Shown: positions 1 to 8,279, numbered from the stretch's first letter. The stretch is DNA of 21,473 nt from JABCPE02 sp963518845 (GCA_963518845.1 CAUQKV010000024.1:1-21473), one strand, 5' to 3'. Made by a program: numbers and translations. Notes: generated by a model not told the origin, from the letters alone.

Positions 1-44
1 ACTTATTTTATTCAACCTTACAAAGATATTTCTTAAAAACAATC

Positions 45-71
45 TTTTCACAAAATTTTCTCTTATTTTTG
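45..71 (+). promoter_or_regulatory. Putative Bacteroidota promoter for the DUF2520 operon
   Basis: TATTTTTG at 64-71 matches the Bacteroidota -7 element TAnnTTTG. A weak -33 candidate (TTTT at 45-48) lies upstream. If the final G is at about -4, transcription starts at about base 75, one base before the ATG at 76, so the message would be nearly leaderless. Inferred from motif and spacing only. Confidence 0.45.
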
Positions 72-75
72 TGGG

Positions 76-828
76 ATGCAAATAGTTATTATCGGTTCTG
101 GGAATGTTGCCTACCATCTGGCGAAAGCTTTTACGGAAAACCAAATTCCTGTAAAACAACTTTTCGGCAGGAATGAGGCAAGTTTGGAGAAAATATCCTC
201 CGAGCTTGGGATTTCGTATTCTACGGAGCGTTTAGAACCTGCGGATTTATACATCATCGCGGTGAAAGATGATGCCATCGGTGAAGTTTCCAAAATCATT
301 ACGAACAAAAACAGCCTCGTAGCCCACACTTCTGGCTCTACCCGAATGGAAATTCTGGCTGGAGAATACCGAAAAGCGAGTTTCTATCCTTTGCAGACTT
401 TTTCAAAGGAGAAAAAACTGGACTATTCTAAAATCCCTTTTTTCATCGATGCTGAAAATGAAAACGACAAAGAAATTTTGATGAATTTAGCCAAAAAAAT
501 TTCTTCAAAAGCCATGCTTGTAGATGATGAAAAAAGAAAATACATTCATCTCACTGCCGTTTTTTCTTGTAATTTTGTCAATCATCTCTTTGCCAGAGCA
601 AAAGAAATTTCTGACAGCCAAGACATTCCTTTTGAGTTTTTTCTTCCGCTGATAGAAGAAACCGTTGATAAAATCCATTTCATCAACCCAAAAGACGCCC
701 AGACAGGGCCTGCCAGAAGGAACGACCAAAAAATATTGCAAATGCATGAAACTCTCTTAGAAAACGATGAACAGAGAGAAATTTATAAAATAATGAACCA
801 ATCGATAAAAAAAATGTATGAGTTATAA
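76..828 (+). CDS. DUF2520-containing Rossmann-fold NAD(P)-binding protein
   Basis: A 250-residue protein with an N-terminal Rossmann fold: the nucleotide-binding loop G7-S8-G9-N10-V11 follows a short beta strand right after the start. The C-terminal half (about 120-245) is the helical DUF2520 domain, marked by the QTGPARRND segment near residue 212-220. The family resembles F420/NADP oxidoreductases and pyrroline-5-carboxylate reductases in fold, but its substrate is not established, so no reaction is assigned. The start is supported because the glycine loop sits at the usual distance from Met1. It overlaps the following HAD phosphatase gene by 11 bases, which implies translational coupling in one operon with the phosphatase, maf and probably porW. 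Family call secure, function unknown. Confidence 0.88.
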   Translation: MQIVIIGSGNVAYHLAKAFTENQIPVKQLFGRNEASLEKISSELGISYSTERLEPADLYIIAVKDDAIGEVSKIITNKNSLVAHTSGSTRMEILAGEYRKASFYPLQTFSKEKKLDYSKIPFFIDAENENDKEILMNLAKKISSKAMLVDDEKRKYIHLTAVFSCNFVNHLFARAKEISDSQDIPFEFFLPLIEETVDKIHFINPKDAQTGPARRNDQKILQMHETLLENDEQREIYKIMNQSIKKMYEL

Positions 829-1339
829 ATCAAAATTAAAAGATATAAAAGCCTTCGTGTTTGATGTAGATGGCGTTTTCACGGATGGAAGCATCGTTCT
901 GATGCCAGATGGAAGCATGAGCCGTACGATGAATGTCTTGGACGGCTATGCTGTGACCAAAGCCATAAAAGCTGGTTACAGAATCGCATGTATCACAGGA
1001 GGAAGCGACCCGATGGTGAAACACAGGCTTAATTATTTAGGGATAACGGATTATTACCCAAAATCCAGCTATAAGTTTCAAAATTTTGAAGATTTCAAAG
1101 ACAAATATGGTTTGAAAAACGATGAAGTCTTGTCAATGGGAGATGATATTCCTGATTATGACATGCTTAGGCTGTCGGCTATTGGTGCTTGTCCCATCAA
1201 TGCTGTTCCAGAAATCAAGAAAATAGCCGATTATATTTCGCCTATCCATGGCGGAAAAGGCTGTGTGCGAGATGTAATAGAACAAGTGATGAAGGTGCAG
1301 GGAAAATGGACAGAGGAGGACGATACCGCTTCTGTATAA
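818..1339 (+). CDS. KdsC-type HAD phosphatase (3-deoxy-D-manno-octulosonate 8-phosphate phosphatase-like)
   Basis: A 173-residue HAD hydrolase without a cap domain (type C0), the size of KdsC. All four HAD motifs are visible: the nucleophile and acid/base pair D16-x-D18 in FVFDVDG, T60 in ITGG, K86 after the Y-x-x-x-x-Y segment, and the metal-binding D109-D110 in GDDIPD. KdsC removes the phosphate from Kdo-8-phosphate in lipopolysaccharide core synthesis, working as a cytoplasmic tetramer. The close relative KDN-9-phosphate phosphatase of Bacteroides has the same architecture, and the sequence alone does not separate the two. It overlaps the DUF2520 gene by 11 bases and ends 11 bases before maf, so it is co-transcribed with both. 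Confidence 0.85.
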   Translation: MSYKSKLKDIKAFVFDVDGVFTDGSIVLMPDGSMSRTMNVLDGYAVTKAIKAGYRIACITGGSDPMVKHRLNYLGITDYYPKSSYKFQNFEDFKDKYGLKNDEVLSMGDDIPDYDMLRLSAIGACPINAVPEIKKIADYISPIHGGKGCVRDVIEQVMKVQGKWTEEDDTASV

Positions 1340-1350
1340 ATCAAAATAAT

Positions 1351-1914
1351 ATGAAATTATACTTAGGTTCGCAGTCGCCGCGCCGCAGGGAATTACTCGG
1401 TTCTTTGGGATTTGATTTTGAAGTTGTTGATATAAAATGCGATGAGATTTATCCCAAAAATCTCTCTGCAAGTGATGTTGCTGCTTTTCTTTCGGAGCTG
1501 AAAGCCAAAGCTTTCCGAAGTTTGGAGAAATCTGAAATTCTTCTGACTGCTGATACCGTGGTAGTTTTTGAAAATAAAATTTTAGGAAAACCTAAATCCA
1601 GCGAGGAAGCCAAAGAAATGCTCAAAACACTTTCTGGGAAAACGCACCAAGTATACACTGCCGTAAGCATCAAAACTCATGATAAAACCCTGACACAGAC
1701 CGATGTGGCGGATGTGAGTTTTTTGGATATTTCGGAGGAAGAGATAGATTTTTATGTTGATAAATTCCAACCAATGGACAAAGCAGGAAGCTACGGAATA
1801 CAGGAATGGCTGGGTATGGCAAAAATTAATAAAATAAATGGGAATTTCTACACCATCATGGGACTTCCTACGGCGGTGGTGTATTCCTTATTAAAAAAGG
1901 CTGAAACTGAATAA
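1351..1914 (+). CDS. maf: Maf family nucleoside triphosphate pyrophosphatase (dTTP/UTP type)
   Basis: A 187-residue Maf protein, the normal family length. The start at 1351 is chosen because the hallmark LGSQSPRRRELL loop follows at residues 4-15. A longer in-frame reading from 1189 only adds sequence lying over the end of the upstream phosphatase. Other Maf signatures are ADTVV (near 65-69), a GKP motif after it, and KAGSYGIQ (near 145-152). The SYGIQ form with Gln is typical of the YhdE subgroup, which hydrolyses dTTP, UTP and modified pyrimidine nucleotides to the monophosphate and diphosphate, preventing their incorporation. The gene begins 11 bases after the HAD phosphatase stop and ends 41 bases before porW. 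Confidence 0.9.
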   Translation: MKLYLGSQSPRRRELLGSLGFDFEVVDIKCDEIYPKNLSASDVAAFLSELKAKAFRSLEKSEILLTADTVVVFENKILGKPKSSEEAKEMLKTLSGKTHQVYTAVSIKTHDKTLTQTDVADVSFLDISEEEIDFYVDKFQPMDKAGSYGIQEWLGMAKINKINGNFYTIMGLPTAVVYSLLKKAETE

Positions 1915-1955
1915 TTATACAATAAAACACGAAATAATAGAGTTTAAAATAAACG

Positions 1956-4442
1956 ATGAAAAAAAACATATTCTTATTGTCCGTTTTTGTCTTGGCTGTG
2001 GGATGTTCCACAAGAAAGAACAAGTTTGTCAATAGAGCTTATCATAATTTTACAGCTTATTATAATACTCTTTTTCATGGAAAAGAAGCCCTGAAAGCCG
2101 AACTAAAATCGCAGAAGGAAAGTCACAGAGACAATTTCCAAGAAGGATACATAGAGGTTTTTAGCCAAAATTCTTTGATTCCTGCCAGTGAAGAAGAAGA
2201 CCTTGACGCTAATTTCTTTGGGGATGTTATCTCTTCTCCCATCCAAAAAAATAACATCGGCAACTTCCAAAAAGCAGAGGAAAAAGCCCTAAAAGCGATA
2301 GAAAAACACTCTATGGTTTTCGGTGGACAACAGAAGAATAAAGAGATTTTTAATGCTTATCTTCTCCTGATAGAAGCTCGTATTTATCAAGGAAAACTAA
2401 GCTCTGCTCTAGAAGCCATCAGTCAGGTTTATCAGACAATGCCGAAAGACAAAAGACTTCCTCTGGCGAAGATATACGAGGGACTGATTTACTCCAAGAT
2501 GAAAAATAACATCCGTGCAGAAGAAATTTTCTATGATTTAGATAAAAACTATACTCTTACAAAACAGCAAAAAGCGGTTATGAGTGTATATCAAGCTGAA
2601 AATCTGCTGTATAGCAACAGAAAAAAAGAAGCCATAGACCATTTAGAAAAGGCTTTTGTTCTCAATAAATCCCGACAAACGAAAAGCAGAATCGCCTATC
2701 TACGAGGGCAGATTTTGGCGGAATTGGGAAATATGGAAGAAGCCAGAGAAAGCTTCGTAACGGCGTATAAATATTCTAATGATTTTGAATTAGAAGTAAA
2801 AGCACAAATAGAAATTGCCAAGACTTTTAACAATGACAAAGACTATGAAGAGGCTAAAAAATATCTGGAAAATATAAGTAAAAAAGGAACTTATGCTTCC
2901 AGAAAAAATGAATTTTACTATGCTCTAGGGCTATTGGCTGCAAAAACAGGAAAAGAAAACGAAGCCAATGAGTTTTTCCAAAAATCCATCAAAGAGAAAA
3001 TGTCTGACCCACATATCCGTGGGCTGGTTTATTACGAAATCGGAAAATCACATTTCAAAAAAAGCGATTATATAAAGGCTGGTGCATACTATGACAGCGC
3101 TGTGAGTGTCATAGAGCACGCTCCTACAAAAGATAAAATAAAAGAGCTCTCTACCAACATCAAGAACATTTCTAAAAAATACTACCTCATCAAGAAAAAC
3201 GACAGTATTTTGGCTCTTACCAAAATGTCTGAAAATGAGCTGAATGACTTCTTTCAAAAACACATCAATAAACTGAAAGAAAAAGAAGAAAAAATAGAAC
3301 TGGAAAAAAGAAAAGAAAAGAAAAATAAGGAACTGGAAAACTTTTTTTCTTATGACAACAGCTCTGATTTCAAAGGATTTGAAAATAATTTCACCAGCCA
3401 AAAAGGAAATAAATTTTATTTTGCTAACGAAATTACTGTTGCCAAGGGAAGCAATGAATTTAGAAAAATCTGGCAAAACAGAACGCTGAGGGACAACTGG
3501 AGATATGGCGAGGATAATAAGCTGAGCGGTTCTCTGGATGATTTAGAAAATGAGGCTTTGGGAAGAACTCCTGCTGATGCGAGGAGATTTGAGGTGGCTT
3601 TCTATACTGAAAAAATCCCAAAAGAGAAAAAGGCGATTTTAGCGCTGAAAAAAGAACGAGATAGTGCTAGTCTGGAACTGGGCAGAATGTATGAAACTTA
3701 TTTCCAAAATACACCACTCGCTACCAAAACATTATACGATTTGGTGGACAATCAGCCTGAAAAAGAGGTAAAACTACAGGCTCTATACCTCATCTTCTCC
3801 ATGAATCATGAGAAAACTCCTAGTCAGGCAGAAAGAGCAAAAAATATCATCATTCAGGAATTCCCAGATACACCTTATGCTATTTTTGTGAAAAATCCTA
3901 GAAATACCAATTTCACAGAATCTGAAGAAGAGGTGAAAAAAGTCTATCAAGAGACCTATGCTCTGTATAATGAAGAAAAATACAAAGAAGCAAAAAACAT
4001 TGTAAATCAGGCTATTGAGAAATATCCGAAAGATGCTCTCATTCCTAAATTTGAGTTGCTAAATGCGTTCATCATCGGAAGAAGCGAGAGCAAGGAAAAA
4101 ATGATTTCTTCTCTACAGCAGATTGTCCTAAACTATGAAAGAACCAACGAAGGGAAAAAGGCTAAAGAAATATTAGATTTCTTGGTTCCATCTAAGAAAA
4201 AAGAGGAAAAGACAACTGACACAGAAAACAAGGAAATAGAAAACAAAGAGCAAGCCTCTGAACCAGAAATTACTGAAAACGAAACGGATATCATCCCTAC
4301 AAATGAATCTGAAACTTCAGCCAGAATAGAGGAAATTCCGCAAGAAAAACCAAAAGAAACTCCGAAAGAGGAACAAAAGAACCAAAAACCTACAAAACTA
4401 GAACGACCAGTCCAAAGCTGGGAAAAACAGTATTTAGATTAA
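1956..4442 (+). CDS. porW: Type IX secretion system lipoprotein PorW/SprE, tetratricopeptide protein
   Basis: An 828-residue lipoprotein. The signal peptide ends in a lipobox with the acylated cysteine at C17. The AYHNFTAYYN segment just after it and the W506-x-N-R-x-L-x-D-N-W515 segment are typical of the SprE/PorW family, which is required for type IX secretion and gliding in Bacteroidota and acts at the periplasmic face of the outer membrane. Residues about 90-400 are helical TPR-like repeats. About 427-465 is a Lys/Glu-rich predicted coiled coil. TPR-like helices return at about 590-740, and the tail from about 745 is a Glu/Lys/Pro-rich, probably disordered extension. The residues after C17 (STRKNK) are basic rather than acidic, consistent with retention on the periplasmic side. 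It is the last gene of the plus-strand run and is followed by a strong hairpin terminator. Confidence 0.9.
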   Translation: MKKNIFLLSVFVLAVGCSTRKNKFVNRAYHNFTAYYNTLFHGKEALKAELKSQKESHRDNFQEGYIEVFSQNSLIPASEEEDLDANFFGDVISSPIQKNNIGNFQKAEEKALKAIEKHSMVFGGQQKNKEIFNAYLLLIEARIYQGKLSSALEAISQVYQTMPKDKRLPLAKIYEGLIYSKMKNNIRAEEIFYDLDKNYTLTKQQKAVMSVYQAENLLYSNRKKEAIDHLEKAFVLNKSRQTKSRIAYLRGQILAELGNMEEARESFVTAYKYSNDFELEVKAQIEIAKTFNNDKDYEEAKKYLENISKKGTYASRKNEFYYALGLLAAKTGKENEANEFFQKSIKEKMSDPHIRGLVYYEIGKSHFKKSDYIKAGAYYDSAVSVIEHAPTKDKIKELSTNIKNISKKYYLIKKNDSILALTKMSENELNDFFQKHINKLKEKEEKIELEKRKEKKNKELENFFSYDNSSDFKGFENNFTSQKGNKFYFANEITVAKGSNEFRKIWQNRTLRDNWRYGEDNKLSGSLDDLENEALGRTPADARRFEVAFYTEKIPKEKKAILALKKERDSASLELGRMYETYFQNTPLATKTLYDLVDNQPEKEVKLQALYLIFSMNHEKTPSQAERAKNIIIQEFPDTPYAIFVKNPRNTNFTESEEEVKKVYQETYALYNEEKYKEAKNIVNQAIEKYPKDALIPKFELLNAFIIGRSESKEKMISSLQQIVLNYERTNEGKKAKEILDFLVPSKKKEEKTTDTENKEIENKEQASEPEITENETDIIPTNESETSARIEEIPQEKPKETPKEEQKNQKPTKLERPVQSWEKQYLD

Positions 4443-4446
4443 TCAT

Positions 4447-4486
4447 AAAAACCAGCATCAGATATTTCTCTGATGCTGGTTTTTTA
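4447..4486. terminator. Bidirectional intrinsic terminator between porW and tsaB
   Basis: Perfect 14-bp stem: AAAAACCAGCATCA at 4447-4460 pairs with 4471-4484, with a 10-base loop. A run of six T (4480-4485) follows on the plus strand for porW, and five T follow on the minus strand for tsaB. It sits between the two convergent stop codons. Confidence 0.85.
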
Positions 4487-4518
4487 TATTTTACATTAAA
4501 ATTTATGTTATAAGAATT

Positions 4519-5184
4519 TTACTTTTTCTTCACTCCGTGAAAATCTTTCAAATAAAATGGCTCGAAATAGACAATATCTTCAAAGTCTTTTTGCTTGTAT
4601 TTTTCCACGGCTTTTTTTATCAAATATTTCGCTGATGGATAGATATTTTCGTTGTATTCCGCCTGCGAAAGTTTTAGTACCTGCTGTGCTTTCAGAGAGC
4701 CATCTCCTACGAAAAGTATTTTTTTGCCCTCATATTCCTGAAAAGATTCTTCATCCAAAATCTTCGCGTTTGTCTCTACCAGCATCTGCCCTGATTTTCC
4801 ATCAAAAACAGCTGTATAAACCTCCATTCTACGGGCGTCTATGAGCGGAATTACCAAATCATAACCGCCCAAAAATGGCTCTACCATAGTTTCCAGAGAA
4901 TTTACCGTTACCAAAGGAATACCAAGCCCAAAACAAAAACCCTTCGCCGAGGCCGCTCCTATCCGCAGTCCTGTATAAGACCCTGGCCCTTTTCCTAACG
5001 AAACTGCATCCAAATCCTTCAATTTTATTTCAGCTCCTTCCAGAGCCCATTCTATATAAGTGTGGAGGTTTTCAGATTGTTTATAATCCTGCGATACTTT
5101 CTCACAAAGACAAAGTAGTTTTTCATCAGACGAAATGGCAACAGAACAGTTTTTAGACGAAGTCTCTATGTGTAGAATTTTCAT
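4519..5184 (-). CDS. tsaB: tRNA threonylcarbamoyladenosine biosynthesis protein TsaB
   Basis: A 221-residue member of the ASKHA-fold family, partner of TsaD in threonylcarbamoyl transfer to A37 of ANN-decoding tRNAs (t6A). The start MKILHIETSS is the usual N-terminal beta strand. The diagnostic G64-K65-G66-P67-G68-S69-Y70-T71-G72-L73-R74-I75-G76 segment is intact. TsaB has no catalytic metal site of its own, and none is seen here. It is the last gene of a minus-strand operon (lysE-type, LD-carboxypeptidase, yraN, tsaB) and begins 31 bases after the yraN stop. It ends at the terminator shared with porW. Confidence 0.93.
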   Translation of the reverse strand: MKILHIETSSKNCSVAISSDEKLLCLCEKVSQDYKQSENLHTYIEWALEGAEIKLKDLDAVSLGKGPGSYTGLRIGAASAKGFCFGLGIPLVTVNSLETMVEPFLGGYDLVIPLIDARRMEVYTAVFDGKSGQMLVETNAKILDEESFQEYEGKKILFVGDGSLKAQQVLKLSQAEYNENIYPSAKYLIKKAVEKYKQKDFEDIVYFEPFYLKDFHGVKKK

Positions 5185-5215
5185 TCAGCAAAATTAATTT
5201 TTTTATTTAAAATCC

Positions 5216-5584
5216 TCAAATATCTATGATTTCAAAAGCATTTTCTATATGCTTGATTTGGAATTGATTTTCTTGATTTGGAAGAATGGCAATTATATCA
5301 AACCTTGCTTCCTTGTCTATTTCATTTTCTTCCAAAAAATGGCTCGCAGCAGAGATGAGCAGTCTGATTTTCTTCTTATTCACCGCCTCTTCTGGACTCA
5401 GGAAAGTATCTGTGCTTCTGGCTTTTACTTCTATTATAACAATCTGATTTTCAGTCTCTGCGATGATGTCTATTTCGGCTTTCAGATAGCGGTAGTTTTT
5501 GACTAAAATTTTATAGCCTTTCTTTTCCAAAAACTCTACAGCCAGATTTTCAGATTCCTTCCCAAAGTCGTTATGCTCAGCCAT
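5216..5584 (-). CDS. YraN/UPF0102 family nuclease-like protein
   Basis: A 122-residue protein of the UPF0102 (YraN) family with a Holliday-junction-resolvase-like PD-(D/E)XK fold. The core residues are in place: a helical G-x-x-x-E region at 8-20, E37-x-D39 in AEIDIIA, and E52-x-K54 in IIEVKAR. The family is widespread and conserved, but its physiological substrate is not firmly known. It starts 8 bases after the stop of the LD-carboxypeptidase gene and is followed 31 bases later by tsaB, so it is an internal operon gene. Confidence 0.9.
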   Translation of the reverse strand: MAEHNDFGKESENLAVEFLEKKGYKILVKNYRYLKAEIDIIAETENQIVIIEVKARSTDTFLSPEEAVNKKKIRLLISAASHFLEENEIDKEARFDIIAILPNQENQFQIKHIENAFEIIDI

Positions 5585-5592
5585 TGATGGAT

Positions 5593-6525
5593 TTATAAGA
5601 ATTCTACTTTTGCGCCCGTTTCGGAAACATTTAGTTTTATTTCAGACCCTAAAATCAGCGGCACATTATCAAAAATATGCCCATTAGGAAAAGCAAACAA
5701 CTTTGGGAAAGAATATTTCTTGAGCCTTTCGGCGATGATTTCATAAGCCATAGCATCATAACTATACTCATAATCAGGGTTTTCTGTTTCGTTTCCCATG
5801 TTAATCATCCCTCCGATGATGATACCCTTTATTTTCCTAAAAACACCAGCCAAATCGAGAGAAATGAGCATTCTGTCCAGCGAATAAAAATTCTCGCCGA
5901 TGTCTTCTATAAACAAAATTTTGTCCCTGAAATCCATTGAATACGAGCTTCCCAAAAGAGCATAGACCAGCGCCAGATTTCCGCCGACCAAAACACCCTC
6001 TGCACTTCCGTGGTTATTCTGTGGATATGGAGCAACCTGATATTTAGGCTTTTTCCCGCTGAAAATATTGAAAATCTCTTCGTAACTTTCCGAAGAAACT
6101 CCAAAAGATGAGGTCTTCAGTGTCTGTCCGTGGATACTCGCAAAACCCTTTTTCAAGAGGAAACTTTGGATAACGGTATTATCCGAATAGCCGATGTACC
6201 ATTTCGGATTTTCTTTGAAATGATTTAGTTTTAGATGTCCCAAAAGATGCTGACAGCCATAGCCGCCGCGCGTAGCCCAGATGGCAGAAACCTCATCACT
6301 ATTCAATGCCCAGTTCAGGTCAGCAACCCGCTCTTTTTCCGTTCCAGAATAGCTGTACCCAAAGGAAAATCTGCCCAAGCAATGAGGACTGAGAACAGGC
6401 TCATAGCCTTTGGATTTTATAAGTTCCAGCGTGGATAAAATCTGCCCTTCTTCCACTGAACCAGCAGGAGAAACGACTGCTATTTTATCGCCTTTTTTAA
6501 GGGTTTTTGGGAATATGACCGCCAT
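5593..6525 (-). CDS. LD-carboxypeptidase (peptidase family S66, LdcA-like)
   Basis: A 310-residue cytoplasmic serine peptidase that removes the terminal D-Ala from murein tetrapeptides during cell-wall recycling. The length matches LdcA. The triad can be read directly: nucleophile S114 in GYSDN, E207 in FIEDIGE and H283 in FPNGHI. The GGNLAL strand near 181-186 and the C-terminal NVPLILGSE segment are also family features. No signal peptide is present, in keeping with a cytoplasmic recycling role. The gene lies 24 bases after the LysE-type exporter and 8 bases before yraN. Confidence 0.92.
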   Translation of the reverse strand: MAVIFPKTLKKGDKIAVVSPAGSVEEGQILSTLELIKSKGYEPVLSPHCLGRFSFGYSYSGTEKERVADLNWALNSDEVSAIWATRGGYGCQHLLGHLKLNHFKENPKWYIGYSDNTVIQSFLLKKGFASIHGQTLKTSSFGVSSESYEEIFNIFSGKKPKYQVAPYPQNNHGSAEGVLVGGNLALVYALLGSSYSMDFRDKILFIEDIGENFYSLDRMLISLDLAGVFRKIKGIIIGGMINMGNETENPDYEYSYDAMAYEIIAERLKKYSFPKLFAFPNGHIFDNVPLILGSEIKLNVSETGAKVEFL

Positions 6526-6549
6526 AAGTGTCTCTTATTGAATATCTTT

Positions 6550-7227
6550 TTACTTTATTTCTTCTCGTTTGATGCCTTTTTCTTCTAATCTTTTGTCCAG
6601 TTGGTTAAAGGATTTAAAACTTTGAAGGAAAATAAACACGCTCAGAATCAGCAGAATAAAGCCTACGCCTTTTCGGATTTTATTGGCAACCTGCTGATTG
6701 AGTTTATTGTGAAATTGTTTCGCCAAGTAGATTTTTGCCAAGTCTATCAAAAGATATGTCCCGATAACCAAACAGATATAAAGCAAAAATCTGCCCGTAT
6801 CGGGATAGTTTTTTCTAATGAAAATCACCGTTACCAGCCAAAAAAGCACCACGCCAATGTTCAGAATATTGAGCAGGAAACCATTGAGAAAAGTTTTCAG
6901 ATAGTTTTGGTTGATGAGTCTTTCCTCGCCTGCGATGTGCATTCTGGTTTTGGAAACTATCATATAAATCCCATAAACAAAGATAATAAGCGCCGAAATC
7001 CTATAAAAACTCGGATACTGGTCTATGATATGGATAATGTCCTGACTGCTGAAATACGCCGCCACAATGCACACTATATCCGCAAAAACCACGCCTAAAT
7101 CCAGCGCCAATGCATGCCGAGGCCCTCGCGAAAGGCTCGTCTCCACCAAAAGGAAGAAAACAGGCCCAATGAATACCAAACTAAGCATAAAACCCAAACC
7201 GACAGCAGAAAAAATAAGCTCTATCAT
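6550..7227 (-). CDS. LysE/RhtB family amino-acid exporter-like membrane protein
   Basis: A 225-residue inner-membrane protein with about six hydrophobic segments (roughly 5-27, 40-60, 72-90, 112-135, 143-163 and 185-203) and the family's Gly-Pro in the first segment (FIGPVFF). LysE/RhtB proteins export amino acids, but the substrate cannot be read from the sequence. The C-terminal 20 residues are charged and predicted cytoplasmic. It is the first gene of the minus-strand operon and is divergent from the lipoprotein array. Its start, MIELIF, is 24 bases downstream of a TATTTTTG promoter element. Confidence 0.85.
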   Translation of the reverse strand: MIELIFSAVGLGFMLSLVFIGPVFFLLVETSLSRGPRHALALDLGVVFADIVCIVAAYFSSQDIIHIIDQYPSFYRISALIIFVYGIYMIVSKTRMHIAGEERLINQNYLKTFLNGFLLNILNIGVVLFWLVTVIFIRKNYPDTGRFLLYICLVIGTYLLIDLAKIYLAKQFHNKLNQQVANKIRKGVGFILLILSVFIFLQSFKSFNQLDKRLEEKGIKREEIK

Positions 7228-7253
7228 AGGATGCGAATTCTTAATTGAAACTC

Positions 7254-7261
7254 CAAAAATA
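7254..7261 (-). promoter_or_regulatory. Putative -7 promoter element for the lysE-type/ldc/yraN/tsaB operon
   Basis: Minus-strand TATTTTTG (TAnnTTTG) lies 26 bases upstream of the exporter start, predicting a leader of about 23 nt. No clear TTTG -33 box is seen at the expected spacing, so the call rests on the -7 element and position. Confidence 0.45.
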
Positions 7262-7288
7262 CGGAATTTATTTTTAGATGAAAATCAT

Positions 7289-7296
7289 TATATTTG
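7289..7296 (+). promoter_or_regulatory. -7 promoter element of lipoprotein array gene 1
   Basis: TATATTTG matches TAnnTTTG and predicts a start near 7300 and a leader of about 24 nt. From this element to the ATG the sequence is almost the same as upstream of the other four array genes. The region further upstream is different and contains no preceding terminator, so this is the founding end of the array. Confidence 0.6.
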
Positions 7297-7323
7297 TCCA
7301 ATTAATTTTAAATTCAATATAAA

Positions 7324-8214
7324 ATGAAAAAAATTTTATTTTCAGCTCTCGTGGGAGCGATGATTATTTCGTGCAGCAGGGATAATGACAACTCAAACCC
7401 TACAACGCCTCAGACACCTGCAACCAATGAAACAGTAATTCTTCCAACCAAACTTACCTCTTCTCAAACTGGTGAAGCAGATAAAGTAACTACTTTTAGT
7501 TATAATGGAAATAAGCTCATAAAAGCTACTCATGACAACAAAGATGTAATTTACACTTATACAGGAGATTTAATTACTTCTATGAATAATCCTAATGAAA
7601 GTTCTTATGTATTTAATTATGATTCTAATGGAAACCTTATATCTGAAAAAACAAAATTTTATAATGGTACTATTAAAATTTCAGAAAATGATATAACATA
7701 CACTGTCAATGGTTCTACTGTAACAGCACAAAAGATATCTAAAAATTATAATCCTTTAGATGGAACATACTCTTCCACAACTACTTCTACAATCACTTAC
7801 ACATTAGATGCAAAGAAAAGACCAATAAAAGAAGTAGAGGTTTCTGAAAAAAAAGATACAGCAGGAAATCTTATTGAAAAGGCGAATGATACTACTACTT
7901 ACCAATACGCAAATCATCACAGTTTTTCAGAAAACATAAAAGGAATGGATAAACTTATTTATTCATCTATTGCAATTGGAGGAGGAGATAGTGTTAACAT
8001 ATTCTTTCCTATTTCTTATATAAAGCAAGAAATAAACAAATCTTTTTATCATTCTGGTAGTTCTCATTTTAATTATAACTATACAGGAGAATCTAAGGTA
8101 GAATATACTCTAAACACTAACAACTATCCTACGAAAATACAATTGAAAACTAAAGACTCTGCTACAGGACAATATAAAAATAGTATTTCTATTACAATAG
8201 AATACAATAAATAA
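7324..8214 (+). CDS. Array lipoprotein 1, function unknown (beta-repeat, YD-like)
   Basis: A 296-residue predicted lipoprotein: basic MKK start, hydrophobic core and lipobox I14-I15-S16-C17. After C17 come an Asp/Asn-rich stretch (SRDNDN) and a Pro/Thr linker to about residue 40. The rest is a series of short beta-strand-like units: FSYNGNKL, YTYTGDLI, FNYDSNGNLISE, ITYTLDAKKRPI, VEYTLNTNNYPTKI. These resemble YD-type repeats and Bacteroidota lipoproteins of the DUF4595 kind, though I cannot confirm any named domain. The acidic residues after the cysteine resemble the surface lipoprotein export signal of flavobacteria, suggesting a cell-surface location. C-terminal third: NIKGMDKL class, shared with gene 2. 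Confidence 0.85.
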   Translation: MKKILFSALVGAMIISCSRDNDNSNPTTPQTPATNETVILPTKLTSSQTGEADKVTTFSYNGNKLIKATHDNKDVIYTYTGDLITSMNNPNESSYVFNYDSNGNLISEKTKFYNGTIKISENDITYTVNGSTVTAQKISKNYNPLDGTYSSTTTSTITYTLDAKKRPIKEVEVSEKKDTAGNLIEKANDTTTYQYANHHSFSENIKGMDKLIYSSIAIGGGDSVNIFFPISYIKQEINKSFYHSGSSHFNYNYTGESKVEYTLNTNNYPTKIQLKTKDSATGQYKNSISITIEYNK

Positions 8215-8218
8215 CATA

Positions 8219-8243
8219 AAAACTCCCTAAAAAAGGGAGTTTT
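8219..8243 (+). terminator. Intrinsic terminator of array gene 1
   Basis: A 10-bp stem, AAAACTCCCT (8219-8228) with AGGGAGTTTT (8234-8243), a five-A loop, then CTCTTTTT. It lies 4 bases after the stop. Identical to the terminator of gene 2. Confidence 0.85.
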
Positions 8244-8271
8244 CTCTTTTTAGTGTAAAAGATATTATTCT

Positions 8272-8279
8272 TATATTTG
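8272..8279 (+). promoter_or_regulatory. -7 promoter element of array gene 2
   Basis: TATATTTG (TAnnTTTG), predicted start near 8283 and leader of about 24 nt. There is no TTTG at -33; the T tract of the upstream terminator ends 20 bases before the element and may serve in its place. Confidence 0.6.

Noticed and set aside
1189..1350. N-terminal extension of the Maf reading frame
   Set aside because: It overlaps the end of the HAD phosphatase gene in another frame, and the family's N-terminal motif starts right after the ATG at 1351.
6601..7098. A 165-codon open frame opposite the LysE-type exporter
   Set aside because: Antisense to a clear membrane protein; composition is that of a shadow frame.
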